The notes under the pieces are model-generated. The model saw nothing but the letters and a program-made list of their open reading frames with translations, made no database searches and was not told where the DNA came from. Shown here piece by piece: positions 10,050-21,539 of a DNA stretch of 64,000 nucleotides. Each line of letters opens with the position of its first letter. Position 1 is the first letter of the stretch. The translations under genes and the position numbers were made by a program. This DNA is from Gracilaria vermiculophylla (lineage: Eukaryota; Rhodophyta; Florideophyceae; Gracilariales; Gracilariaceae): assembly GCA_019155205.2 (NCBI GenBank), contig JAHNZQ020000308.1, forward strand, positions 4,514,642 through 4,578,641. The letters are read 5' to 3'.

Positions 10050-12323
10050 CTACGCGTGGCTCTGAGGGTATTCCTGGTTGGAGAGGGGCTGGGTTCCAGG
10101 CAGGAACGGCTTCTGCGGTTGTGCATCGCTATGCGACGTGTTCCCTTGAGGTACAACCGGCTTGGACACCGGCACCTGCGTAGCTGGTGCAAATGACAGT
10201 GAGACGGGCTGCACTCCCAGTACAGCACGGTAATCGTAGGTTCCTTGAGGAGAGCGGATGTCGCGATACGCGGTTCGATAACTTCCGCTCTCTGTTGGTC
10301 TGTCCTTCTGGTCCTGGAAGTTTTTTTCTCTTTCCTGCAGGATGGCTGCCCTCATTGCCGGGGTCAGAGTCGTACAGTGTACTGGCTCTCGTGACAACGA
10401 AATTCTGCAAGGCGGTGGGCAGCCTCGAGGGTTCGCATATCGGACGCTCCTGTAGGATCCTGCCGAGGCGTACGAAGTGGGAGACGAGGGTGTCTTCGTC
10501 CTAGACAGTGCTCCCTGAGAGGAGGGGTATGTGAGGGAAAGGTCCTCTTGCTCTCCTACGAGCGTGAGCTCGTCAACCCCCTTCGAGGTGCTGGAGTCCA
10601 ACATCAGGGCGGATGACCAACGGGTCTTTGAGGCCACCGGTTTGTCCGAAAGTGACGTATGACTGCGGCTAGCGGCACGGTCGGTATCTCCGTAGGATTC
10701 CGCGAAACGTGCTAACTCCGTGTAGGTGGTCTTTGGGTGCGTTGTCAGGTGACTACGCTTCCTCGCGCGTATCGATGGAAAGAGTTCCTCGACAAAGAAC
10801 GACTTCAACCGCCGTGCGGAGTACATGTTACCACACCGTAGGGCCTTCGTCCACAGCTTCTGTGAGACCTCCGTCTCGGGCATCTTTTTGTTCTGTCTAA
10901 AGGAGGCGTCTTCAACATGAGCATCGGCTATCACCTCGTCCGTCGCGTACATTTTAAGGAGGAAGTTGACCACCGCCGGGTACGTCGTCAAGATCTCCGT
11001 CCCAGGATCATCCACAATGGTGCTCTCTCCCGTGAGACGCGGCTGCACCAGCGAGTGCGCTTGGCCTGTGAGGTAGAACTGAAAGCACCATACGGCGGCA
11101 CCTTCATGGACACCATTGGTGTTACACGCTTATTCGAAGCGTGTGAGAAAATTCAACACGGAGATGTGTTCCTCGCCTGAGAAGAAGTGCTTCTTCCTTT
11201 GCATATCCATGCCGCGCTCGACCTTCGTGAGTCGATTAGCAACCGAAGCGTTTTAAAGAGTTGAGTTATCATTCAACCTGTAGGTGTCATAATCCACCAC
11301 TTTGTCGAAGAGGTCGTTAAGCGGGACGGCCTTTCTGACCCTTCTGCTCTTCTCCTTGGGAGGTATACTGCCCTTTGAGTTGGAGCTGTTTACGGATTCG
11401 TAGTCTGAGCTTCTCTTTGATCCGGTGTCTCGCCTTCTTCTTTTCTCCCTCCGTTTCTTTCGGCGTCTTTCCTTGAAGTTGTCTGGGTTGTTGAGGATAC
11501 CCCCGTTATTACGATCAACCCGAGGAGTATCCTGTCCTTCTCTCCTTAGGTGAGTTCCTTTGCGTCCGGTATCCTGTCCTCCTCCGCCGGCCGTCAGGTT
11601 CAGGCGTTGTATAGCAAGATTCCTGAGGTGGTCCCGTTTCCCTACGGCAGTATCCTTTCTTTCTCTGGGGTAGGGGGTGGCAGTATCCTGTCCTTCTCTG
11701 CCCGAGGTCACCTTAGATATTGATAGGGAGAACCTCTCCTGTACGGAAGAATATATTTGAAACGCCATTGCGGGAAGTAGGTGCACAGTTTGGGAGCGAA
11801 CCTCCGCACGGATAACATTTGAGATCACCTGAAGGAAGGGATCGGAATCCATCAAATCATCCACAGCACGGTGAGCGCTCTCCATTGCGATTTCCTCCAC
11901 AAGGATGTGGTGGTGCGCTCCGAAGTGGGCTTCAACACGTGCAGGTATTCTTTCGACCAGCTCTTGGGAGAAACAGTCCGTGAGGAGCGGAACCAATGAC
12001 TCTAGGACGTAGTTAGCCTCCGGGGGTTCTCGTCCCTGCACCTCCTGAGGTGGCGGCTGCGATGCCGTGTGCGGTTCGTCAGCCTCCACGTCGGCTTTCT
12101 TCAGAGGTGTCGCGGGGGATTCCGCTTGCATCCGATCATGTATTCTCCTTAGGCGATTCCTGAAACGCTCCACAGAGGAGCCAGGGTTCCGAAGCAGGCT
12201 TCCAGGGTACTCCAGTGTGGCGGCCATCTCCTGGAAAGCGCTGTGCGTGCTGCGCTCACCTACGGAGTCGGTTGCTTGAGGATTATGTCGGGGGGTTTCC
12301 ATTGGGGGTTCGGAGGGGTCCAT
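10050..12323 (-). pseudogene. Ty3 gag, element A
   Basis: The ATG at 12323 opens a 356-residue part (to 11253). It has an acidic/Pro-rich N-terminus, repeated GREGQDT / GGQDTGRK / RREGQDTPR motifs and a basic Lys/Arg-rich block (ERRRKKRREKRRRRDTG). After a break, 11048-10050 gives the capsid-like part with KMPETEVSQKLWTKAL, SARRLKSFFVEELFPSIRAR and YTELARFAESY, then a Ser/Pro-rich tail. No CCHC zinc knuckle is visible, unlike many gag proteins. Gag packages the element RNA. The segment between 11252 and 11049 is frameshifted; element B reads through it as SGEDPISVLNFLTRFRSACN. Confidence 0.8.
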
Positions 12324-12463
12324 AGAGGAGTAGGTCGGGGGTGATTTTCTTCCACTTCCGAATCACCTTAAGAAAGAATGCCACTATTGGGGTTCAGTCG
12401 TTGCAATCTAGAAACACGGTTCTGCTGCGACTTGTGCGAATCTTTTAGGAACTGTGACCTTCT

Positions 12464-12477
12464 AGTTCGGGAGACCA
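12464..12477 (-). promoter_or_regulatory. Primer-binding site of Ty3 element A
   Basis: Two bases inside the 5' LTR the minus strand reads TGGTCTCCCGAACT. TGG pairs with the CCA tail of a tRNA and the rest would pair with its acceptor and T stems. The tRNA identity is not assigned. Element B has TGGTCTCCCGAC at 18503. Confidence 0.75.
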
Positions 12478-12479
12478 GT

Positions 12480-13032
12480 TGTGGTACTGTCAGCCCTCCT
12501 CTCGAGGTAGTAGAGCACAACGTCCGTTAGGAGTTTTTGGTGACTCCGAAGGTGTGTGTTTCTATAGGTGGTCTCCGGTATCCGCTGTCGCGAGCCGGAT
12601 GAATTCGGAAAGGGGACCCGCAAACACCAAGCGGAGGAGGAGGTTCACTGGGCGGACAATGCTCGTGCAGGCGCTGCTATGATGCGACCTGGGGATCGGC
12701 GGCTTAGAAACCTGAGTTGATCGACGAGGGTCTCCAAGCGAAAAAGTAGATGAAGACTTAAGGAGGCTTGTATTTACTTCCCCAGAGGTGGACCTCAAAC
12801 GGCAGATTAAGTATCAAGCCGGGAGCCCGCCTCGGCAGGTCTCACTACTGTACTAATTACCTCCCTAAATTAACTAAAATAAATAATACTTCTACCGTTC
12901 CTCAAGGATACTGTAGCGCACGTGGGTGGGATCATGCACCACGTGGCCCAGCTAATAAAATACGAGGCCTGCTTAGGAATATTATACCATAAGGCCGAAC
13001 CCCTCGATTTCCTTAGGAGCCACTGTGCTACA
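12480..13032 (-). repeat. 5' LTR of Ty3 element A
   Basis: This 553-bp LTR reads on its own strand from TGTAGCACAGTG to GACAGTACCACA. It contains an AT-rich TTATTTATTTTAGTTAAT, a possible TATA/poly(A) zone, and is followed by the primer-binding site. Confidence 0.92.
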
Positions 13033-13176
13033 AAACCTAGTACATAGATATAAAAGCTTCCCATCGATCTTTAAAAGTTGAGAGCATGCTAGGCCTTCTT
13101 AGATTGAAGAGATCTTTAGACATTTCCTAACACCATTCATTTTCAGATACCGAACTGCACCAATGAACCTCATTCT

Positions 13177-15510
13177 TCATTTAGTTTTAGCTTTATGGCC
13201 ATTCATCGAGAACACCGTGGGAAGTCGGTAACACTTTTTCCGGGCTGGTATACTCGTAGCATTCTGGCATATATGTATCAGAAGAGAGGATATAGAAATT
13301 ATAGATTTCAATCTTTGAAAAATACCCACCAAGTATGATTCTCTTTCTCTACTGATGAACCCCATAAAAAATGTCAGCGTAAAACCATTGTATTTTATTC
13401 CATTTATGTTGAACAGTGAGTGTCCATATATGTTTGCCACTGCTTTGCAATCCAAAGAAATACCAGGAATTACATCAAATCTTTTGTAGTCTTCCACCCA
13501 TTCCTTAAATGTCCAACCGACGCTACTTAAACCTTCTTCTGCGTCACAAGTAAAAGGAAATATGTTTCCAGGATCTTCTCCTGCAGGGTTTACCAATTTA
13601 TAGATTAACTTCGAGCATTCAAAGTCTTCTGGATTGCTTACACCTCGTCCACAGTCGAGCATTTTCCGAACAGATATTGGACTTATCGACACGCAGTCTT
13701 TGTCCTCTAGATACTTGATCGTGCCTGGCACAGACATGTGCAAAGAATTGGTTATTTGCAAAGCCTCTTTTCGAATTATAGCATGTAAAAGCTTTATTCC
13801 CGCTAGATCCGTCAGCGGTGGGTGGTTGTGTGAGGCACTTCGGAAATCTGCCACACATAGTCTTCCTTTGGATCCTTTCCTCTTTTCTGCTGTTTTGATG
13901 GTCGAAGAAAAGCTGCAGTCTACCTTCTGTTTTTGTACGCGACATTTTAAAATACATTTTAGAAGAACGCGGCTATCTTGTCCAACCGGAGCTCTCTGTT
14001 CATTTGGTTTTGTTCCAATAAAAATAGATGTCCTGCATTTTAGACCATATTCCATACTTTTTGAAATATATTGAATCTCCCGTATAACATCACGGCCTGG
14101 AGCATCAACTAATAGACTGCCAAAGTAGGTTAGTACGGCAGCTTTGCAGTGTTCATCGATCAGATACATAAGACAAATATTATCTTCGTCCCTTCTTTTT
14201 TTCTGATATTTTCATTTTTTAAGATGCTGAAGTTTTCAGTTTCGAATCTTCGCGTCCATTGCCTGGTCTGCTCTATGGTGTACAAGCGCGAAACGTACAC
14301 AGTTCTGCTGGTATTTCTTCCTCGTTGCCCAGATACAAAAATTTTTGCATGAGCTCTGAGGCCTCTTCAGGCATCCCAAATTGTCCGAAGATGTTTTCAA
14401 TGTCACCTTCATCTTTATCCGTAGCTGAAAATTTCGATATTACGGCGTTTCAGTCCATGGAACTGTACTGCAAAAGAGATGACGGCACGGTTGAGTGCTG
14501 GATTCAATATATTTACCTTTCATTTCCATGAAATGTATCCCATGCAGCAGTTTTAGCTTCAAAGTCAGTGACGTGTTTTTTCATGATATTTCCAACGTCA
14601 GTGATGTCATTGGGCGTGGGTCTAGGGAGAATAGGTCTAGGCTTCAATGTCATATTGCTTCACTGTTCTGGCCTTGCTACTTGCATTTCAGGCTGAGAAA
14701 ACGTGCGTTAGCTCTTGAGTGAATATAGCCAAGAACGTCTGAGATGCGTCTAGTATACTCGTCTTCTTTTATCGCATCAGTATTTGGAAAGTGTTCCCAT
14801 GGAAAGTATTTGCGGAACATACACGCCCAGAATGATTCATTTCTTGGACTGTCTTTCTCCTTCCAGGTCTTGAAGCTCTTTTCCATTGCATGCTGTATCA
14901 TAGACATACATGGGCGTAGAACTGTTGCTGTGAGAGGAAAAGGTGGATGGGAGTGATTAAAATCAATACGAACGCTCCAAGTGGCTCCCAAGTCTTTCAT
15001 AGAGGGGGACACACTAGAGCAATAAGGCCGTTCGTAATGTAAACATCTGAACCTTCCATTTACCATACGTTTGTTTGTTTTAGATATCTTCACCACGTAT
15101 TGGATGTAATGCAGAGTGTCAACGTATCCGGAGTCCTGAATGAGCGATTTAAAGAAAGACAGCAAGTCCCGAACTTCTGTTTCTTCACTCAAACGTTTTC
15201 CAGTCCCATCTTCTACAATCTGGGATTGTTTGTCTTTGGAAGATATTTGTCCCCACTGTGACACGGAATAGACCTCTTTAAGAACGTTTTTGATTATTCA
15301 CGTCGCAGTCAAGTGGCTGTCAAAGAACCCAATCTTGCGAGGAGTTCTGGGAAATGGATCTCCATAAATCTTGAGATTGAGAGTGCTAGACCTGCTTGTC
15401 AATCGTCCTTCGCGGTACGTGTATTGGACCGTAGCCTTCGAAAAGGATTTTGGGGTTTCGAAGTCTTCATCGTCATTCTCGTTATCGCTGAGACTCATTA
15501 GATTACACAA
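13177..15510 (-). pseudogene. MULE-like transposase remnant with two FAR1/GCM-type zinc modules
   Basis: The minus-strand reading is broken into an acidic N-terminal part (15510-15298, SLSDNENDDEDFETP), a middle part (15264-14677) and a C-terminal part (14169-13177). The middle has a C/H-rich block ending in RIDFNHSHPP. The C-terminal part has a similar block, CILKCRVQKQKVDC, ending in VADFRSASHNHPP. Such blocks resemble the zinc-binding fold of FAR1 and WRKY-GCM1 proteins. The start of a MULE DDE domain follows: ISLDCKAVANIYG then FTLTFFMGFISRERESYLVG, with one catalytic Asp visible. The later Asp and Glu are missing, and element A's LTR begins 145 bases further on. 13033-13176 and the stretches between parts hold no other gene. 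Confidence 0.55.
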
Positions 15511-16272
15511 ACTTTTCTTCTCACGATTATCATCTGTTTCTGTTTAGAGCAGAGAACCTATGCCACGGGAAAAATGATCAATCTCCTATGTTATCTCCTC
15601 GCGTCTGGGTTCGGCCCTAGAAAGAACAGACGGTATTCTTTCTTAATCTCTGTGGACTTTGCGAGTCTCTTGAGAGGACTTTGAGGAACACTAAGCTAGA
15701 GACTCATCTGATTGGCTTCCAGCATTCGCCTTGTTCTGTGGCAGAGACTTCCATGCCTTCAATTACTGGTCCTTTTCGTCTGTATGATGTGCTTTGTAGA
15801 GCAGTCGCCTCTCGAAATAGTCATCTCGATTGTTCCCCCTATACCTTTCAACCATAACTTCGGAGACATTCAAGAGGTTGTAGAACTCAGCTGCTAGTAA
15901 GACATGGGCTACATAGCTTTGTACTTTCGTTTATCGGTATAACTACGACATACATTTATCATGCCCTGACATTTGAGATTCGGGCGGTGCAAACCCTCTG
16001 TCTTGGGCGAATCTTTCCAGCAGCTGTAATTATATAACAGCCACAACTAAAGGCGTCCTCTTGTTTTTCGAACTGAAGAATGTGTAGAATATAGCTATTC
16101 TTAGACAACCTTGCTTTCTTCTTCGTTTCAAAGCGCATAATTTGAAGACTTTCTTGAAGAGTTCAAAAATTTCCTCTGGGTACTTCTATTGCAGACTGTC
16201 TCAAAAGTATACTGCGGGATCAGCTCGGCTATTTGACTCATCTATTAGAAATGTTTTCCCGATCAACAAGCC
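15511..16272. other. No gene seen
   Basis: AT-rich sequence with only short reading frames in all six phases. It may be the degraded upstream part of the MULE-like element; no terminal inverted repeat was found by eye. Confidence 0.4.
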
Positions 16273-16683
16273 TTAGTGATACACATCGAGGTTTATGAGT
16301 ATAAGAATTTTGTGCATCTCAAATGAAAATTCTCCAAAGTTGTTTAACACGGAACCAGCAAGCTTCTTCACAAAATGTTTCTTCTGATTCCGAGATCTTT
16401 TCAGTTGACAAGCGTATCCTAGCAACGCTGCCCAGGTGACGCATGAGCAGATAAAAACACCAGATTTTGGCTCTATACCCATGACAGCTGAAGTGATCAA
16501 TGTTGAGCACATCTGAGCTCGTTCTTTAGAACTGTGGATAAAGATATCAGTTATCGTTCTTTCACTTCGTGCTGGAATATATCGTACGTATGATTGTGCA
16601 TAATCTGTAACTGTTTGAGATCTTCTCATAACGAGAGCTTCCCAAGTCGACCGAGGTCCTCGTAAAACTGCCAGCATATTCAT
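16273..16683 (-). CDS. Hypothetical 136-residue ORF, unrecognised
   Basis: It runs from an ATG at 16683 to a stop at 16273. The sequence includes RPRSTWEALVMRRSQ-like and FIHSSKERAQMCSTL-like basic and polar stretches and a short hydrophobic Cys-containing part (GVFICSCVTWAALLGYACQL). I recognise no family. It lies between the MULE remnant and a solo copia LTR, on the same strand as the MULE remnant, so it may be a further piece of a transposon protein. Coding status is doubtful. Confidence 0.25.
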   Translation of the reverse strand: MNMLAVLRGPRSTWEALVMRRSQTVTDYAQSYVRYIPARSERTITDIFIHSSKERAQMCSTLITSAVMGIEPKSGVFICSCVTWAALLGYACQLKRSRNQKKHFVKKLAGSVLNNFGEFSFEMHKILILINLDVYH

Positions 16684-16841
16684 GAAGCGCGTCTGTTCTT
16701 GTCTCTCCCGATCACTTTTTGAAAAGTTTCTAAAGTATTATACATAACTTATATTAGTATACCTTTTTATTTAGAAGCAAACGTTTGTTTCTTGCGTCGG
16801 AAAAGAAGAGTTGCCTTACCTTGCTTATGCATACTTCGCAT

Positions 16842-17405
16842 TATTGGAGGTCAGAGGGGCAAGGGAAAGTTGGAGGGATATTAAGAATATTCGCCAGCTC
16901 TGGCATGGATTTACTTAGAGGTACCTCGACCACGACTTATATAGTGCGTCAGTCGCGCCGACTAGGTTGCACAAGAAATTACACTAAAAAGGCGAGACAC
17001 TCAATACTACCAATCATGTTGTAACATGACATAAATGTACTAGCCACAAATCAATAATGCTTACAACAGCAAGGAACAAAAAGGCATAACAGTTCCGTAC
17101 ACTCATGAGACCATGACAGTGCACAAATTCACTCCACCACCTTACACTCTCTGTATTCCGCCACCACTCGTGTCCATACAGCAATGTGTGTGTATAGTTA
17201 CCATGACAAGGCACATTACACTAAACCATATCTGGTGTACATTAAGCTGAGTTTGCAATGTGTACACCTGGAAACGATATGGTTGTGAACAATGTGCCGA
17301 GTAGCACACCTGCACACGTGTACCACACAGAGTCAACTTCCAACACAGCCCATGGTCCCCTGGAACATTTGGTTGTCAGTGACAGCACAGGCACTTTATC
17401 CAATA
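16842..17405 (-). repeat. Solo LTR of the copia element, with target duplication
   Basis: This is the reverse complement of the copia LTR at 33335-33897. Its ends are TATTGGAGG... and ...TATCCAATA, and it is flanked by a perfect 5-bp duplication, CGCAT at 16837-16841 and 17406-17410. No internal domain is attached, so it is a solo LTR left by LTR-LTR recombination, an established outcome for LTR elements. Confidence 0.92.
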
Positions 17406-17945
17406 CGCATTTGTGCGTGGAAAAGCGTTGGATACACAGATTTTCTTTGGTACCGATAGAAAAAAGTGTGTCGGTGAAACTGAGAATAACAAGTGAGAAG
17501 AGTTGTCAAAAATTAAAAATTTGGCGCGCAATGTCAACAGGCCATCTTCCAGCTACAATACGCGCATTTCCGAAAACCTGAAAGAGCATAATTGGATTTG
17601 TTGAAGAAGATATTGCGATAGAAGGCATTATTCGATAGGAAAACAAAAGAAAGAATAATTTAATGGTATGTCAAAAATCTACATGTGCGGTCTTAAAATG
17701 AATGTCTCTAATGTTCCGCTCTTAAATTTTATTGGCGACAATGCGACGCCGGCAACGCCGTGTCTATTTGACTACAGCCCACCCATACTGTAACCAACAG
17801 GCCGCGAGCGGTTGCCGCCCGCGTACCGGAAGGCCATCCAGCGCGCGTGCCACGTTGCGTGACACGGGTCTCTTCGGCTACTCCGGAGTCAACCGTGCAA
17901 ATGGACATGAATCGAATTTGCAACGTTAATGGTTCTCACATATAC
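17406..17945. other. No gene seen
   Basis: Short reading frames only, including an Arg-rich 65-codon frame at 17732-17929 that resembles nothing known to me. It ends directly at the 5' LTR of element B. Confidence 0.35.
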
Positions 17946-18500
17946 TGTAGTACAGTGTCTCTTATGGGATAAATGGTGGTGTGGCCTTATAGTATAATAT
18001 TCCTAAGGAGGGCTCATATTTTATTAACGAAGCCACGTGGGGCATAATTCTGCCCGCGTGCGCTACAGTATCCTTGAAGCGCGGTAGAATTATTATGTAT
18101 TTGGGTTAATTTACGCAGGTAATTACAACAGTAGCAAGACCTGCCAGGGCGGGCTCCCCGCTTGATACGTAATCTGCCGGGTGAGCTCAACCTCGGTGGA
18201 AGTAAAGACAAGCACCCATGAGTCTTCATCTACTTTCCCGATTGGAGATTCTCGTCGAGCATCCTCAGGTTTCTAAGCCGCCGATCCCCAGGTTGCAGCA
18301 TAGCAGCGCCTGTAGGAGCATTGTCCGCCCAGTGAACCTCCCCCTCCGCTTGGTGTTTGTGGATCCCCTGTCAGAATTCCCCCGGCACGAGACAGCGGAC
18401 ATCGGAGATAACCTTGAAGAACACGCACCTTTGGATTCAACAAAAACTTCTAACGGACGTTGTGCTTTACTACCTCGAGAAGAGGGCTGACAGTACCACA
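17946..18500 (+). repeat. 5' LTR of Ty3 element B
   Basis: 555 bp, TGTAGTACAGTG to GACAGTACCACA, aligned with the other LTRs of the family. It contains TTCCTAAGGAGGGCTC near the start and an AT-rich zone near 18085-18110. Confidence 0.92.
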
Positions 18501-18502
18501 AG

Positions 18503-18514
18503 TGGTCTCCCGAC
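18503..18514 (+). promoter_or_regulatory. Primer-binding site of Ty3 element B
   Basis: TGGTCTCCCGAC, two bases after the LTR, matches the site of element A and starts with the TGG that pairs with tRNA CCA. Confidence 0.75.
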
Positions 18515-18656
18515 TAAGAAGGTCAGAGTTCCTAGAGAATTCGCACAAGTCGCAGCAGAACCGTGTTTCTAGTTTGCGACGACTGAACCCCAACAGTCGA
18601 GTTCTTTCTTAAGGTGATTCGGAAGTGGACGAAAATCACCCCCGACCTACTCCTCT

Positions 18657-20627
18657 ATGGACCACTCAGAACATCCCATGGAAACCCCCCTACAGCACCC
18701 TAGAGCAACCGGCTCCATCGGTGGGCGCGGCACGCGCAGCGCTCCCAAGGAGATGGCCGCCACACTGGAGGACCCTCAAAGTCTCCTATGGAATCCGGGC
18801 TCCTATGTGGAGCGGTTCAGGAATCGCCTTAGGAGAGTGCATGATCGGAGGCGAGCTGAATCCCCCGCGACACCTCTGGAGAACGCCGATGTGGAGGTTG
18901 AGGAACCACACACGGCATCGCAGCCGCCATCGCAGGAGATGCAGGGACTGGATTACCCGGAAACTAACTCCGTCCTGGAGTCGCTGGCCTTGCGCCTTAT
19001 GGATTAGCCCTCACGAGAGCTGGTCGAAAAAATACCTGCAGGTGTTGAAGCCCACTTTGGAGCGCGCCACCACGTCCTTGTGGAGGAAATCGCAACGGAG
19101 AGCGCTCACCGTGCTGTGGATGCTTTGCTGGATTCCGATCCCTTCCTTGAGTTGATCTTAGATGTTATCCGTGCGGAGATTTGCACTCAAACCGCGCAGC
19201 TGCTCCCCGCCACGGCGTTTCAAATTTATTCTTCCGTACAGGAGAGGTTCTCTCAATCATCACCTAATGTGACCCCGGGCAGAGAAGGACAGGATACTGT
19301 CACCCCCTACGCTAGAGGAGGAAAGGATACTGCCGCCGGGAAACGGGACCACCTCAGGAATCTTGCTATGCACCGTCTGGACCTAACGCCCCGTGGAGAA
19401 AAACAGGATACCGATCGCGAAGAAATTCACCCAAGGAGAGAAGGACAGGATACTCCTCGGGTAGATCGTGATATCGGGGGTATCGTCAGTAACCCAGACC
19501 ACCTTCAGGAAAGAAGAAGAAAGAAAGGGAGGGAGAAAAGACGCAAGCGAGACACCGATTCGGATGGAAGCTCAGACTCCGAATCCGTAAACAGTTCCAG
19601 CTCGGAGGACAGTACACCTCCCAAGAAGAAGAGAAAAATGGTCAGGAAGGTCGTCTTGCTTAACGACCTCTTCGCCAAAGTGGTGGATTATGACACCTAA
19701 AGGTTGAATGATCGCTCCACACTTTACGACGCGTCGGACGCTAAACGACTTACGAGGATGCAGCGCCGTATGGATATTCAAATGAAGAAGCATTCCTTCT
19801 CAGGCGAAGACCCCATCTCGGTGTTGAATTTTCTTACGCGCTTCCGTTCGGCGTGTAACACCAATGGTGTCCATGAAGGTGTCGCAGTATGGTTCTTTCA
19901 GTTCTACCTCACAGGCCAAGCGCATTCGCTGGTGCTGCCGCCTCTCACGGAAGAGAGCATCATTGTGGATGATCCTGGAACGGAGATCTTGACGACGTAC
20001 CCGGCGGTGGTCAACTTCCTCCGTAAAATGTACGCGACGGACGAGGTGATAGCTGATGTTAATGCTGAAGTCGCCTCCTTTAGACAGAACAAAAAGATGC
20101 CCGAGACTGAGGTCTCACAGAAGCTGTGGACGAAGGCCCTACGGTGTGGTAACATGTACTCCGCACGGCGGTTGAAGTCGTTCTTTGTCGAGGAACTCTT
20201 TCCCTCGATACGCGCGAGGAAGCGTAGTCACCTGACAACGCACCCAAAGACCACCTACACGGAGTTAGCACGTTTCGCGGAATCCTACCGAGATACCGAC
20301 CATGCCGCTAGCCGCAGTCATACTTCACTTTCGGACAAACCGGTGGCCTCAAAGACCCGTTGGTCATCCGCCCTGACGTTGGACTCCAGCACCTCGAAGG
20401 AAGTCGACGAGCTCACGCTCGTAACGGAGCAAGAGGCCCTTGCCCTCGCATACACCTCCGCTCAGGGAGCATCGTCTAGGACGAGGACACCCTCGTCTCC
20501 CGCTTCGTACGCCTCGGCTGGATCCTACAGGAGCCTCCGATTTGCGAACCCTCGAGGCGACCCCCCGCCTTGCAGGATTGTCTTGTTACGAGATCCCGTA
20601 AATTGTACGACTCTGACCCGGCAATGA
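18657..20627 (+). pseudogene. Ty3 gag, element B, nearly intact frame
   Basis: The ATG at 18657 opens one continuous frame to 20627, interrupted only by nonsense codons at 19005-19007 (TAG) and 19698-19700 (TAA, where A has a Tyr codon). It gives a Pro/acidic N-terminus, a helical part (EIATESAHRAVDALL), repeated REGQDT / KQDTDRE / RREGQDTPR motifs, a basic block, and the capsid-like part (KMPETEVSQKLWTKALRCGN, LKSFFVEELFPSIRARKRS). A frameshift after TTLTRQ closes it where A continues. The two premature stops look recent. No zinc knuckle is seen. Confidence 0.82.
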
Positions 20628-21539
20628 TGGCCACCATCCAGCAGTAACGAGAGAAAAACTTGCAGGACCTGAAGAACACACCAACGGAGAGCGGAAGTTA
20701 TAGAACCACGTGTCGCGACATCCGCTCACCTCAAGTAAACTAGAGTTACCGTGCTCCACCGGAGGTGTAGCCTGTCTCACTTTCACTGGCACCCGCAACG
20801 CAGGTGCCGGTTTTCCAGCCGGTTGCACCTCAAGGGAACACGTCGCATCGCGATGCACAACCGCAGAAGCCGTTTCTGCCTGGAACCCAGCCCCTCTCCA
20901 ACCAGGAATACCCTCAGAGCCACGCGTAGAGGCTCCGCGTGGCGCTCTAACATCGAGCCTCAGCTCCACAGAGGTCGCCTTTAGGAAAGGGGGAGAGGCC
21001 GTCTGCTCCGTCGACGCAGAATCGGCGGACCCCCCAATCCCGTTGGACCCATTAGACTTCTTTGAGGATTCTTTGTGCACGCTTCGCAGTGAGAATTACA
21101 AGGTATTTGTGTCTACCGGATGTTCCCCGCTCGCCTCCACCACGGTGCGCGCTATCCTCGATACTGGAGCTGGCCCCAATCTGGTGCACGCCGACGTGCT
21201 CCTGCAGTCTGTTCTCGGCTCCTTGAGGACCGGTAAGCTCCCTACGGTGCGTGATGCGTCGCTAAGAGCATTGACCATCCTCGGCACGATCCCCTTGTAC
21301 CTCCGGTTGGGGTCATTACAGGAGAAAGTGTGGTTCTTGTGGCGACCAACTTGTCCGAACAATGCATATTGGGCACTTTCTTTGTGGATCGATATGTACG
21401 TGCAATCTACCCACGCCTGCGGAAGGTGACGTTTCACGACGCCGCCCCTGAAGGTATCGTGTGCGCATCTCCAGGACCGGACGCTAACGCGCATCACGTG
21501 GGTTATCATCCAAAGAAGACGCAGTCGGATAAGCTCTGA
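20628..21539 (+). pseudogene. Gag tail and retropepsin, element B
   Basis: The frame at 20710-21429 contains the linker with the internal polypurine tract, then LDFFEDSLCTLRSENYKVF and AILDTGAGPNLVHADVL. This is an intact D-T-G aspartic protease site, followed by LTILGTIPLYLRLG. A frameshift near 21330-21430 moves the reading to the frame of 21330-21539. The enzyme would mature Gag-Pol. Confidence 0.82.
20980..20993 (+). promoter_or_regulatory. Internal polypurine tract copy, gag-protease junction (B)
   Basis: TTTAGGAAAGGGGG, in the same surrounding sequence as in element A (9982-9999). Confidence 0.55.

Larger units (their letters stand above)
2521..13032 (-). mobile_element. Ty3/gypsy LTR retrotransposon A, about 10.5 kb
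   Basis: Two similar LTRs (2521-3067 and 12480-13032) with TGT...ACA ends enclose gag, protease, RT, RNase H, integrase and a chromodomain-like tail, all on the minus strand. A long ORF on the plus strand lies between pol and the 3' LTR. A primer-binding site lies two bases inside the 5' LTR and a polypurine tract abuts the 3' LTR. Many stops and frameshifts, plus a mutated protease motif (DTD instead of DTG), show the copy is dead. The bases flanking the outer LTR ends (GTATA left, AAACC right) do not match, so no target-site duplication is visible. It shares order and sequence with element B. The gag-protease-RT-RNase H-integrase order is the established Ty3 order. Confidence 0.93.
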
